Source: DATEEW01 sp035273665
Lineage (GTDB): Bacteria; Pseudomonadota; Gammaproteobacteria; Burkholderiales; SG8-39
Length of the DNA: 8,649 bases
Direction of reading: 5' to 3'
NCBI GenBank assembly: GCA_035273665.1
Contig: DATEOW010000028.1
Coordinates: forward strand, 1 to 8,649
The position numbers and the translations under genes were made by a program. Positions 1 through 6,056 of this stretch are shown here, in pieces (position 1 is the stretch's first letter; the number at the start of each line of letters is the position of its first letter). The notes under the pieces were generated by a model. The model was not told the origin of the DNA, did no database searches, and saw nothing but the letters and a program-made list of their open reading frames with translations.

Positions 1-315
1 CTCCTCGCTGAGATTGGGACGCTCGAGCGCGCTTTGATGCATTCGGATAGCGCGCTCTATTTCGCCGCGGCGTCGAAACATGCTGCCCAAGGCGAAATAC
101 AAATCGACGGTTTCGGGATCGCCCTCCACCACCTCCATGAAAGATTCGATTGCCTTGTCGGGCTGCTCATTGAGCAGGAAGTTGAGCCCTTTGAAATACG
201 AACGCGGCAAAGCGCTCGACTCGGTAATCAGATGCTTGATGTCGATACGCGCGGCGAGCCAGCCTAAGCCGAAGAACAAAGGGCAGACCAATAACCACCA
301 GAGATCGAATTCCAT
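1..315 (-). CDS. lapB: LapB (YciM) N-terminal part, lipopolysaccharide assembly regulator, truncated by window edge
   Basis: The first 105 codons of lapB are present; the rest lies beyond position 1. The protein starts MEFDLWWLLV and has one N-terminal membrane segment (about residues 4-21) followed by a basic, soluble region. From about residue 36 the sequence (SYFKGLNFLLNEQPDKAIES, then LGSMFRRRGEIERAIRMHQ) matches the start of the tetratricopeptide repeats of the LapB/YciM family. In E. coli, LapB is an inner-membrane-anchored cytoplasmic TPR protein that works with FtsH to control LpxC turnover and hence LPS amount. The missing part should hold the remaining TPRs and a C-terminal rubredoxin-like metal site, which cannot be checked here. 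The ATG is preceded by TTAGG seven bases upstream. It follows lapA, as in many proteobacteria, but after an unusually long gap. Confidence 0.93.
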   Translation of the reverse strand, partial: MEFDLWWLLVCPLFFGLGWLAARIDIKHLITESSALPRSYFKGLNFLLNEQPDKAIESFMEVVEGDPETVDLYFALGSMFRRRGEIERAIRMHQSALERPNLSEE

Positions 316-570
316 TAACGCCTAATCCGAACGCAAGGGATGATCGAACGCCGGGGCAGCCGGACGGGCCTTTCGCCGGCCTGCTGAGATGTATGGTCGC
401 GAGCCCCGCACGGCTGACCCATTAACTGATGCGGAGTAGGGTCGGGCGCTCGTGCAGCGTGGCGACCGAGGACAAAAGTAAACGAAGCCTTAGACCACTG
501 AGCTAAGAAGACTTTCATCTAAAAACTTCATCGAAGGATACGTTCACTTCGGTTTTCCTATTTGTTTTGG
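316..570. other. 255-base lapA-lapB spacer, no assigned gene, several potential hairpins
   Basis: lapA and lapB are usually adjacent or overlapping; here 255 bases separate them. The lapA-proximal part (about 519-570) is AT-rich, while 316-480 is GC-rich. In the minus-strand transcript I see consecutive inverted repeats: CTTAG/CTAAG at 489-493 and 503-507, a 5+4 bp stem at 440-467, a 4+4 bp stem with a three-base bulge at 395-419, and a 5+3 bp stem with a one-base bulge at 356-384. No tRNA, tmRNA, RNase P or riboswitch family is recognisable, and I find no convincing sigma70 promoter. A 67-codon reading frame (518 to 315) crosses it but has an arginine/proline-rich composition typical of non-coding GC-rich DNA. 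It may be a lapB leader, a small RNA or simply a spacer. Confidence 0.5.
521..536 (-). terminator. weak terminator-like mini hairpin after lapA
   Basis: In the minus-strand transcript the sequence CTTC-GAT-GAAG is followed directly by TTTTT, about 35 bases after the lapA stop codon. The stem is only 4 bp with a 3-base loop, so it would be an inefficient terminator at best. It is listed only because it sits between two genes that are otherwise expected to be co-transcribed. Confidence 0.2.
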
Positions 571-894
571 TTAAATCAACGGCGGGGTTTCGCTAGGCGT
601 AGGCCCCTCGGGCACCGGCGCTACACCGACACCCGCCTTGTCCCGAATCCGGATTTCTTTTTTGAGACCGAGAATGTCGCGACGCTGGCGAATGAGCGGA
701 GGCAAGCAAGCGAGCAAGCCAAAAAACGCACCGGCTGCGAAGGCGGCTAGTACGACCAAAATCAGGGGCGCCTGCCAATGCTGGTCGAAATAAAAATGCA
801 GATCGACGAGATCGGCGTTCTTGATGGCGAAAAGCAGAAGAAGGACGAACACGAGCGTCCAACCGAGCAAAGAAAGAAAACGGATCAGGGCCAT
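571..894 (-). CDS. lapA: LapA-family (DUF1049) inner-membrane protein
   Basis: A 107-residue protein with the typical LapA layout: two hydrophobic segments (about residues 6-23 and 43-65) separated by the short polar stretch AIKNADLVDLHFYFDQ. A positively charged juxtamembrane region follows (RQRRDILGLKKEIRIRDK, about 69-86), then a proline-rich tail. Similar small proteins are encoded next to lapB across proteobacteria and take part in the LapB/FtsH/LpxC control of lipopolysaccharide synthesis at the inner membrane. The ATG at 894 is the natural start because the first membrane segment begins a few residues later; the upstream Shine-Dalgarno sequence is poor. A strong terminator hairpin lies between this gene and ihfB, so expression needs read-through or a promoter I cannot identify. 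The family call rests on size, topology and context. Confidence 0.9.
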   Translation of the reverse strand: MALIRFLSLLGWTLVFVLLLLFAIKNADLVDLHFYFDQHWQAPLILVVLAAFAAGAFFGLLACLPPLIRQRRDILGLKKEIRIRDKAGVGVAPVPEGPTPSETPPLI

Positions 895-925
895 GGTCGT
901 TCAGCCTAGCAGAGGACATTCCCTA

Positions 926-954
926 AATAAAAAGCGGCGCTTGGCGCCGCTTTT
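926..954 (-). terminator. strong intrinsic terminator after ihfB
   Basis: A perfect 11-bp inverted repeat (930-940 with 944-954, loop 941-943) with a GCGGCGC core is flanked by A/T runs. On the minus strand the stem ends in TTTTT followed by ATTTA, the U-rich tail expected of a rho-independent terminator. The plus strand also ends in TTTT, so it could work in both directions. It lies 18 bases beyond the ihfB stop codon and 35 bases before the lapA start. It probably ends or attenuates the rpsA-ihfB transcript before lapA-lapB. Confidence 0.9.
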
Positions 955-971
955 CTCAAAAACGAAAGCAA

Positions 972-1289
972 TTACTCGTCGTCGGTCTCGGGCTTGATTG
1001 CGACCCCATTGCCGCCGTCCACGCGCTCGCGCAATTCCTTACCCGCCTTGAAATGCGGGACGAATTTTTCAGGCACATGCACTTTCTCGCCGGATTTGGG
1101 ATTGCGTCCCACGCGTGCGGGGCGATGATTCAGCCCGAAGCTGCCGAAGCCGCGGATCTCGATTCGCTCGCCTTTGACCAAACTGTCCGTCATGGCGTCG
1201 AGAATCATTTTGACCGCGTATTCGGCATCCTTCGCCACTAATTGCGGATAACGCGCAGCAAGCTGCGTGATCAACTCCGACTTTGTCAT
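972..1289 (-). CDS. ihfB: Integration host factor subunit beta
   Basis: A 105-residue HU/IHF-fold DNA-bending protein that acts as a heterodimer with IhfA in nucleoid organisation, transcription, recombination and replication. The N-terminal helices (MTKSELITQLAARYPQLVAKDAEYAV) match the beta subunit. The family core follows: IEIRGFGSF (about 43-51) and the beta-arm GRNPKSGEKVHVPEK (about 61-75), whose Pro64 is the residue expected to intercalate into DNA, then PHFKAGKELRERV. The last dozen residues form an acidic tail (KPETDDE), making it slightly longer than the 94-residue E. coli protein. The ATG at 1289 is fixed by a near-perfect Shine-Dalgarno sequence five bases upstream. It lies 21 bases after rpsA, the conserved rpsA-ihfB pairing, and a strong terminator follows it. 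Confidence 0.97.
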   Translation of the reverse strand: MTKSELITQLAARYPQLVAKDAEYAVKMILDAMTDSLVKGERIEIRGFGSFGLNHRPARVGRNPKSGEKVHVPEKFVPHFKAGKELRERVDGGNGVAIKPETDDE

Positions 1290-1294
1290 GCGCG

Positions 1295-1301
1295 CCTCCC
1301 C
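1295..1301 (-). promoter_or_regulatory. Strong Shine-Dalgarno sequence of ihfB
   Basis: The minus strand reads GGGGAGG five bases before the ihfB ATG, inside the 21-base gap after the rpsA stop. It contains a GGAG/GGGAGG core complementary to the 16S rRNA tail and is the strongest ribosome-binding site in the window. It suggests ihfB is initiated independently and not only by coupling to rpsA. Confidence 0.85.
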
Positions 1302-1310
1302 ATACGACGC

Positions 1311-3032
1311 TTACTGTTGCGCGTTTTTATTGTCGAGCTTAGCTTTCAGCAACGCACCTAAATTGGTGCTGCCGCTGCTCGCTGCCGACTCATTTTGCAG
1401 CTTCGCCATGGCTTGGCCTTCATCGGCGTTGTCCTTGGCCTTGATCGACAGGTTGATGGAACGCGTTTTACGATCGATGTTGATGATCATCGCGTCCACT
1501 GTGTCGCCTTCTTTCAAATGCGTGCGGGCGTCTTCCACTCTGTCGCGTGCGATCTCCGAAGCGCGCAAATAAGCTTCGATTTCGCCGGCGAGTTCAACGA
1601 CCGCGCCTTTGGCATCCACGCTCTTGACCGTGCCTTTGACCAACGCGCCCTTATCGTGCGTGCCGACGAAGTTGGTGAAAGGATCGCCTTCGAGTTGCTT
1701 GATGCCCAGCGAAATACGTTCGCGTTCGACGTCGATCGACAAAACCATCGCTTCGAGTTCATCGCCCTTCTTGTAATTGCGCACGGCTTCTTCGCCGGGC
1801 AGCGACCAAGAGAGATCGGACAAGTGAACCAGGCCGTCGATGCCGCCGGGCAGACCGATGAAAATGCCGAAGTCGGTGATGGATTTGATTTGGCCGCGCA
1901 CTTTGTCGTTCTTGCGATGATTCTGCGCGAATTCGTCCCAAGGATTGGCTTGGCACTGCTTCATGCCGAGCGAAATACGGCGGCGGTCTTCGTCGATTTC
2001 CAAAATCATCACTTCCACTTCGTCGCCGAGCTGCACGACTTTGGAAGGATGAACGTTCTTGTTGGTCCAATCCATTTCGGAAACGTGGACCAGGCCTTCG
2101 ATGCCCTGCTCCACTTCCACGAACGCGCCGTAGTCGGTGAGGTTGGTGACCTTGCCGAACAGACGCGTGCCGGTGGGATAACGGCGGGAAAGGCCGACCC
2201 ATGGATCCTCGCCCAGCTGTTTCATACCCAGCGAAACGCGGTTTTTTTCTTGATCGAAGCGCAGCACTTTGGCGGTGACTTCATCGCCGACATTCAAAAC
2301 TTCGGTCGGGTGTTTCACGCGGCGCCATGCGAGGTCGGTGATGTGCAGCAGGCCGTCGATACCGCCCAGGTCCACGAACGCGCCGTAGTCGGTGATGTTC
2401 TTGACGATGCCTTTGACGACGGTGCCTTCCTGCAGATTCTGCAGCAGCGTTTCGCGCTCGGCGCCTTGCGTTTGTTCCAGCACTGCACGACGCGAAACCA
2501 CAACGTTGTTGCGTTTGCGATCGAGCTTGATGACCTTGAAGTCCATCGCCTTGCCTTCATAAGGCGTGGTGTCCTTGACCGGCCGCAGGTCGACGAGCGA
2601 ACCGGGCAGGAAGGCGCGGATGCCGTTGATCATGACCGTCAAACCACCCTTGACCTTGCCGGTGATCATGCCTTCGACGATGGCTTGTTCTTCGAGCGCT
2701 TTTTCCAGATCCAGCCACGCTGCGAGGCGCTTGGCCTTGTCGCGCGAGAGGCGGGTTTCGCCATAGCCGTCTTCGAGGGCTTCGATGGCCACGCTGACGA
2801 AGTCGCCGATATTGGCTTCGACTTCGCCGCGGTCGTTCTTGAATTCTTCGATTGGGATGAAAGACTCGGACTTCAGTCCGGCATTCACCACCACAAAATT
2901 CTGGTCCATGCGTACGACTTCGGCGGTGATGACTTCGCCGATACGCATTTCTTTAAGATTCAGGCTCTCTTCGAAAAGAGCGGCAAAACTTTCGGGCGCA
3001 GCGGACTCAACTGCGGTGGAGGGGGTCGACAT
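1311..3032 (-). CDS. rpsA: 30S ribosomal protein S1
   Basis: A 573-residue S1 protein (E. coli 557) that binds mRNA on the 30S subunit and helps start translation of messages with weak or structured ribosome-binding sites. Six S1/OB-fold repeats are visible at about residues 31-99, 115-182, 202-270, 287-358, 374-444 and 461-531. The first two are divergent, as expected for the ribosome-binding domains. Repeats 3 to 5 carry the RNA-binding signature TDYGAFV or TDFGIFI, then a GxxGLxH(x)S/T-type segment and RISLGMKQ-type ends. The tail is low-complexity and polar. The ATG at 3032 gives the usual short N-terminal extension. Its Shine-Dalgarno sequence is weak (TTAGG about ten bases upstream), which fits a gene often autoregulated by S1. 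The leader contains tandem repeats described separately. It lies between cmk and ihfB, the conserved order. Confidence 0.98.
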   Translation of the reverse strand: MSTPSTAVESAAPESFAALFEESLNLKEMRIGEVITAEVVRMDQNFVVVNAGLKSESFIPIEEFKNDRGEVEANIGDFVSVAIEALEDGYGETRLSRDKAKRLAAWLDLEKALEEQAIVEGMITGKVKGGLTVMINGIRAFLPGSLVDLRPVKDTTPYEGKAMDFKVIKLDRKRNNVVVSRRAVLEQTQGAERETLLQNLQEGTVVKGIVKNITDYGAFVDLGGIDGLLHITDLAWRRVKHPTEVLNVGDEVTAKVLRFDQEKNRVSLGMKQLGEDPWVGLSRRYPTGTRLFGKVTNLTDYGAFVEVEQGIEGLVHVSEMDWTNKNVHPSKVVQLGDEVEVMILEIDEDRRRISLGMKQCQANPWDEFAQNHRKNDKVRGQIKSITDFGIFIGLPGGIDGLVHLSDLSWSLPGEEAVRNYKKGDELEAMVLSIDVERERISLGIKQLEGDPFTNFVGTHDKGALVKGTVKSVDAKGAVVELAGEIEAYLRASEIARDRVEDARTHLKEGDTVDAMIINIDRKTRSINLSIKAKDNADEGQAMAKLQNESAASSGSTNLGALLKAKLDNKNAQQ

Positions 3033-3163
3033 AAGAATTACCTAAGATTTTCAGCTCCGCCGGCTTAGTTACTAAACTTAGTTACTAAACTCAGTTACCA
3101 AACACGCAGGCGGGGTTGGGGTTGCACAAGGCGCATGCTTTGGGAGCGAGCGCCGCCGTTCTT
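3033..3163 (-). promoter_or_regulatory. cmk-rpsA intergenic leader/promoter region of rpsA
   Basis: This 131-base spacer is the longest gap in the pheA-ihfB run and is the likely place for an rpsA promoter and translational control. It contains three tandem 13-bp units (3065-3103) and a CTTAG segment at the Shine-Dalgarno site (3042-3046) that can pair with CTAAG segments in the repeats. A C-rich stretch (CAACCCCAACCCC on the minus strand) lies upstream of the repeats. I could not identify a convincing -35/-10 pair, and there is no terminator between cmk and rpsA. Confidence 0.5.
3065..3103. repeat. Three tandem 13-bp near-palindromic units upstream of rpsA
   Basis: The plus strand reads ttagttactaaac at 3065-3077, exactly the same at 3078-3090, then tcagttaccaaac at 3091-3103 (two substitutions). 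The first two units each contain a perfect 5-1-5 dyad, TTAGT-T-ACTAA. They lie 33 bases upstream of the rpsA start and are markedly more AT-rich than their surroundings. Possible roles are a protein-binding operator array, small leader hairpins (UUAG-UAA-CUAA in the mRNA) or a replication-slippage product. The sequence alone cannot choose between these. Confidence 0.85.
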
Positions 3164-3859
3164 TCACCTAGTTTGGAGTTCCGCCTTGAGGCCGGTCTCG
3201 CCATACCAACTTAGCACCTGCTGCACCGCTTGTTCGACGGTCATATGGGTCGTGTCGAGCAAACATGCATCGGGCAATTGCACTAACGGGGCCACGGTTC
3301 TCGCGGCATCGCGCGCATCGCGCTCACGCAGGTCTTGCGAAAGAGTGCGGATGCTAGCAGCGATTCCTTTGCCGATCAACTGTTTATACCGTCGTTCAGC
3401 CCTTATTTCCACGCCGGCCGTGAGGAAAACCTTCAGTTTCGCGTCGGGGAAGACCACCGATCCCATATCCCTGCCGTCCGCCACCAATCCGGGGGGCTGC
3501 CGGAATCGGCGTTGACGCGCCAGGAGCGCTTCCCGAACGCCCGGATAGGCGGCGATTTTGGAAGCGATCGCCCCGCATTCCTCGCTCCGTATCGCGTCCG
3601 TGACGGCTTCCTGGTCCATATAAATGACTCCCTCGGAGAATCGGACGTCGAGATGGGCGGCGATATCGCTCATCGCGGCCTCATCCTGCGTTTCCGCTGC
3701 CTTTCTGAGGGCGGCGAGTGCGACCAGGCGATATAAGGCGCCGCTGTCGAGATAATGAAATCCCAAGGCTTCCGCGACGCCTTGCGCGACCGTCCCTTTT
3801 CCCGACGCGGAAGGTCCGTCGATCGCGATAACAGGAATCAGCGCGGAATCGGCGGACAT
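3164..3859 (-). CDS. cmk: Cytidylate kinase (CMP/dCMP kinase)
   Basis: A 231-residue P-loop kinase that transfers phosphate from ATP to CMP or dCMP in the cytoplasm. The Walker A motif GPSASGKGT is at residues 15-23, followed by YLDSGALYR (36-44), part of the nucleotide monophosphate site. The conserved VADGRDMGSVVFPDA block (126-140), RYKQL (157-161) and the lid-type RDARDAAR (180-187) follow. Length is normal for the bacterial enzyme. The ATG at 3859 overlaps the last base of the aroA stop codon (TGATG), indicating translational coupling. Placement between aroA and rpsA is a classic conserved arrangement with no metabolic link to the shikimate pathway. Confidence 0.97.
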   Translation of the reverse strand: MSADSALIPVIAIDGPSASGKGTVAQGVAEALGFHYLDSGALYRLVALAALRKAAETQDEAAMSDIAAHLDVRFSEGVIYMDQEAVTDAIRSEECGAIASKIAAYPGVREALLARQRRFRQPPGLVADGRDMGSVVFPDAKLKVFLTAGVEIRAERRYKQLIGKGIAASIRTLSQDLRERDARDAARTVAPLVQLPDACLLDTTHMTVEQAVQQVLSWYGETGLKAELQTR

Positions 3860-5163
3860 CAGCGAACCGCCAACTTCTCGAATTCACTGAAGTAGGTAGG
3901 GAAGGTCTTGCCCACACAGGCCGGATCGTTGATCCGTACCGGCACGCCCCCCAACGCCACCAGCGAAAAACACATCGCCATGCGATGGTCGTCGTAGGTA
4001 TCGATGGCGGCGTTTTTTTCCAAGGTCACAGGCGGGATGACACGCAAGAAATCCGCCCCCTCTTCGACCGTTGCCCCGACCTTGCGCAATTCGGTCGCCA
4101 TGGCCGCAATGCGGTCGGTTTCCTTCACGCGCCAGCTTGCAATGTTGCGCAGGGTGGAGGGGCCGTCTGCGTACAACGCCATCACGGCCGCAGTCATTGC
4201 CGCATCCGGAATGTGATTGAGATCGGCGTCCAAGGCTTTCAATTTCCCGCCGCTCGCACGCGCTTCAATCCAACTGTCGCCAAAACGAACTTGCCCGCCC
4301 ATCCGCTCGACGACTTCGGCAAAACGGATATCCCCTTGGATGCTGTGCCGCCCCACGCCATCCACTCTCACCGGGCCTCCGGAGATGGCGCCTGCGGCCA
4401 GAAAATAAGAAGCCGACGATGCGTCGCCTTCCACATGAATCACGCTCGGGCTGCGGTAACGCTGCCCCGCATCGATTTCGAACGCGGCCCAATCTTCGCG
4501 CTTGACCTGCACGCCGAAACGCGCCATCAAATTGAGCGTAATTTCGATATAGGGTTTGGAAATCAGTTCCCCGACCACTTCGATACGCAGCTTACGTTTG
4601 GTCAGCGGTGCGGCCATGAGCAACGCGGTCAGGAACTGACTCGAAACATCGCCGCGTATGGAAATTCGACCCTCGTCTTTCAAAGGCGCGGGGGCGATCG
4701 CCAAGGGGGGATAACCGTCATTCCCGAGATAATTGATTGCAGCGCCCAACTGCCGCAAAGCGTCGACCAAATCGCCGATGGGACGTTCATGCATGCGGGA
4801 CACGCCGGACAAATTGTATTCACCGCCCGCCAACGCAAGAACCGCAGTCAAAGGCCTGAAGGCGGTACCGGCGTTGCCTAAAAAGAGATCGGCGCGTTTG
4901 ACCGGTAGCGTGCCGCCGACCCCATGAACACGATAGTCCTGAGCTTGTTCCCGCCGGCATTCAATGCCCAAGGTTTGTAAGGCTTCCAACATCCGCGCGG
5001 TATCGTCGGATTCGAGCAGTGCTTTGACTTCGGTATCGCCCTCCGCAAGGGCAGCGAGCAGCAGTGTGCGGTTGGAAATGCTTTTGGACCCGGGCAGGCG
5101 CACGATTCCCTGCATGCGCGAGACCGGCGCGAGATCGAGATAGGGGGGATGCTCGGCGGACAT
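3859..5163 (-). CDS. aroA: 3-phosphoshikimate 1-carboxyvinyltransferase (EPSP synthase)
   Basis: A 434-residue enzyme of the shikimate pathway: shikimate-3-phosphate plus phosphoenolpyruvate gives EPSP and phosphate. Motifs in order: LPGSKSISNRT (23-33, with the conserved Lys27), LFLGNAGTAFRPLTAVLA (93-110), RMHERPIGDLV (123-133), GDVSSQFLTALLMAAPL (171-187), NHIPDAAMTAAVMALYADG (316-334, catalytic Asp320), WRVKETDRIAAMATELRKVG (344-363, Glu348) and DTYDDHRMAMCFSL (388-401). The GNAGTAFRP form fits class I EPSP synthases, which are generally glyphosate-sensitive. I prefer the ATG at 5163, which overlaps the tyrA stop by one base (TGATG). A GTG one codon upstream (5166) is the alternative and adds only one residue. 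The stop overlaps cmk by one base in the same way. Confidence 0.97.
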   Translation of the reverse strand: MSAEHPPYLDLAPVSRMQGIVRLPGSKSISNRTLLLAALAEGDTEVKALLESDDTARMLEALQTLGIECRREQAQDYRVHGVGGTLPVKRADLFLGNAGTAFRPLTAVLALAGGEYNLSGVSRMHERPIGDLVDALRQLGAAINYLGNDGYPPLAIAPAPLKDEGRISIRGDVSSQFLTALLMAAPLTKRKLRIEVVGELISKPYIEITLNLMARFGVQVKREDWAAFEIDAGQRYRSPSVIHVEGDASSASYFLAAGAISGGPVRVDGVGRHSIQGDIRFAEVVERMGGQVRFGDSWIEARASGGKLKALDADLNHIPDAAMTAAVMALYADGPSTLRNIASWRVKETDRIAAMATELRKVGATVEEGADFLRVIPPVTLEKNAAIDTYDDHRMAMCFSLVALGGVPVRINDPACVGKTFPTYFSEFEKLAVR

Positions 5164-6056
5164 CACTCGCCTTCGCTGATTTCCTGGCCGGAACTTTTAG
5201 CCCAGCGCTCGCGCAAGCTGCGCGCGGCGGCAAAATGTTTCTCCAGGCCGGCGACGTCACCCGCCTCGAGTAAGGCGCGCAACGCGGCATTTGCGCGATC
5301 GAAGCGGCTCAACTCAGCAAGCAATGCATCGCGATTCGCCAGACAGATATCCGCCCACATTTGCGGATGGCTTCCCGCGAGACGCGTGAAATCGCGGAAT
5401 CCGCCGCCCGCATGACGCAATAACTCCGGTGCTTCCTGATGCGCCGCAATCGCATTGACATACGCATAGGAGATGAAATGCGGCAGATGGCTGATCGCGG
5501 AGAGGACGGCATCGTGTTGATCGGCCGCCATCTCGCTGACTCTTGCGCCGCACTGCTGCCAAAGCGTACGAACCAGAACGACGTCTGCGGAACGGTTCTC
5601 TTCGAGCGGACAGAGGATGACCTCTCTTCCACGGTACAACTCGCTGCTGGCCGCCTGCGCACCGCTGCGGTCGGAGCCGGCGATGGGGTGCGAAGGAATG
5701 AAGCGGCCCACGCGCTTGCCTAGCGCCGCGCGCGCTGCGGCAATCACGCTCTGCTTGGTGCTACCGCCATCAGTAATCAGGGCTTCCGCCGAAAGATGCG
5801 GGGCGATGCTTTGAAAGACTGCGTGCATGCTTCCCACCGGCGTGGCGACAAAGACCAATTGCGCCCCCTGCACCGCTTGCGCTACATCGGTTTCGATCGC
5901 GTCGATCACGCCACGGGAAAGCGCAAGCTGCAGATTTTCCGCGCTACGTCCAACGCCGACCACGTGTTGAACGGCGCCCGCCGCCTTGAGAGCCAAAGCA
6001 AAGGAACCGCCGATCAAACCGACGCCGATGACAGTCAATTTTGAAATCGCGCTCAA
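5163..6056 (-). CDS. tyrA: Prephenate/arogenate dehydrogenase (tyrosine branch)
   Basis: A 297-residue single-domain-type TyrA that oxidatively decarboxylates prephenate (to 4-hydroxyphenylpyruvate) and/or arogenate (to tyrosine). The N-terminal Rossmann motif VIGVGLIGGS is at residues 9-18, and HPIAGS (123-128) holds the catalytic His. The C-terminal helical dimerisation domain follows, with SHLPHFISYAY (189-199) and GGGFRDFTRLAGSHPQMWADI (217-237). There is no fused chorismate mutase and no ACT domain. The residue after the second Rossmann strand is Arg (GVGRS, 34-38) instead of the acidic residue of NAD-specific enzymes, suggesting NADP use. The start is a TTG at 6056 overlapping the hisC stop (TTGA). 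No ATG lies closer to the Rossmann strand, which begins six codons later. The stop overlaps the aroA start. Prephenate versus arogenate preference cannot be read from sequence. Confidence 0.94.
   Translation of the reverse strand: MSAISKLTVIGVGLIGGSFALALKAAGAVQHVVGVGRSAENLQLALSRGVIDAIETDVAQAVQGAQLVFVATPVGSMHAVFQSIAPHLSAEALITDGGSTKQSVIAAARAALGKRVGRFIPSHPIAGSDRSGAQAASSELYRGREVILCPLEENRSADVVLVRTLWQQCGARVSEMAADQHDAVLSAISHLPHFISYAYVNAIAAHQEAPELLRHAGGGFRDFTRLAGSHPQMWADICLANRDALLAELSRFDRANAALRALLEAGDVAGLEKHFAAARSLRERWAKSSGQEISEGE

Noticed and set aside
494..505. tRNA D-arm-like sequence TAGCTCAGTGGT on the minus strand
   Set aside because: The bases before it (GTCTTCT) have no matching acceptor strand downstream, the D stem does not pair properly, and no anticodon or T arm lies at the right distance. 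The segment is better explained as a CTTAG/CTAAG hairpin or chance.
490..531. 13-codon leader-peptide-like frame (MKFLDESLLSSVV) after lapA
   Set aside because: It has no Shine-Dalgarno sequence, no run of regulatory codons and no clear attenuator, so there is no positive evidence that it is translated.
1395..3068. 557-codon open frame on the plus strand
   Set aside because: It lies fully antisense to rpsA, whose six S1 domains are clear. Its composition (many His, Phe, Asp, Val) is that of a reverse-complement shadow of a biased coding sequence, and it shows no domain.
3104..3120. G-rich GGCGGGGTTGGGG stretch as a possible G-quadruplex upstream of rpsA
   Set aside because: It has only two good G4 runs plus a short one, and it lies on the strand opposite to the rpsA mRNA, so support is too weak.
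3985..4881. 298-codon plus-strand open frame opposite aroA
   Set aside because: It is antisense to aroA, which carries all the expected EPSP synthase motifs, and has no recognisable domain or ribosome-binding site.
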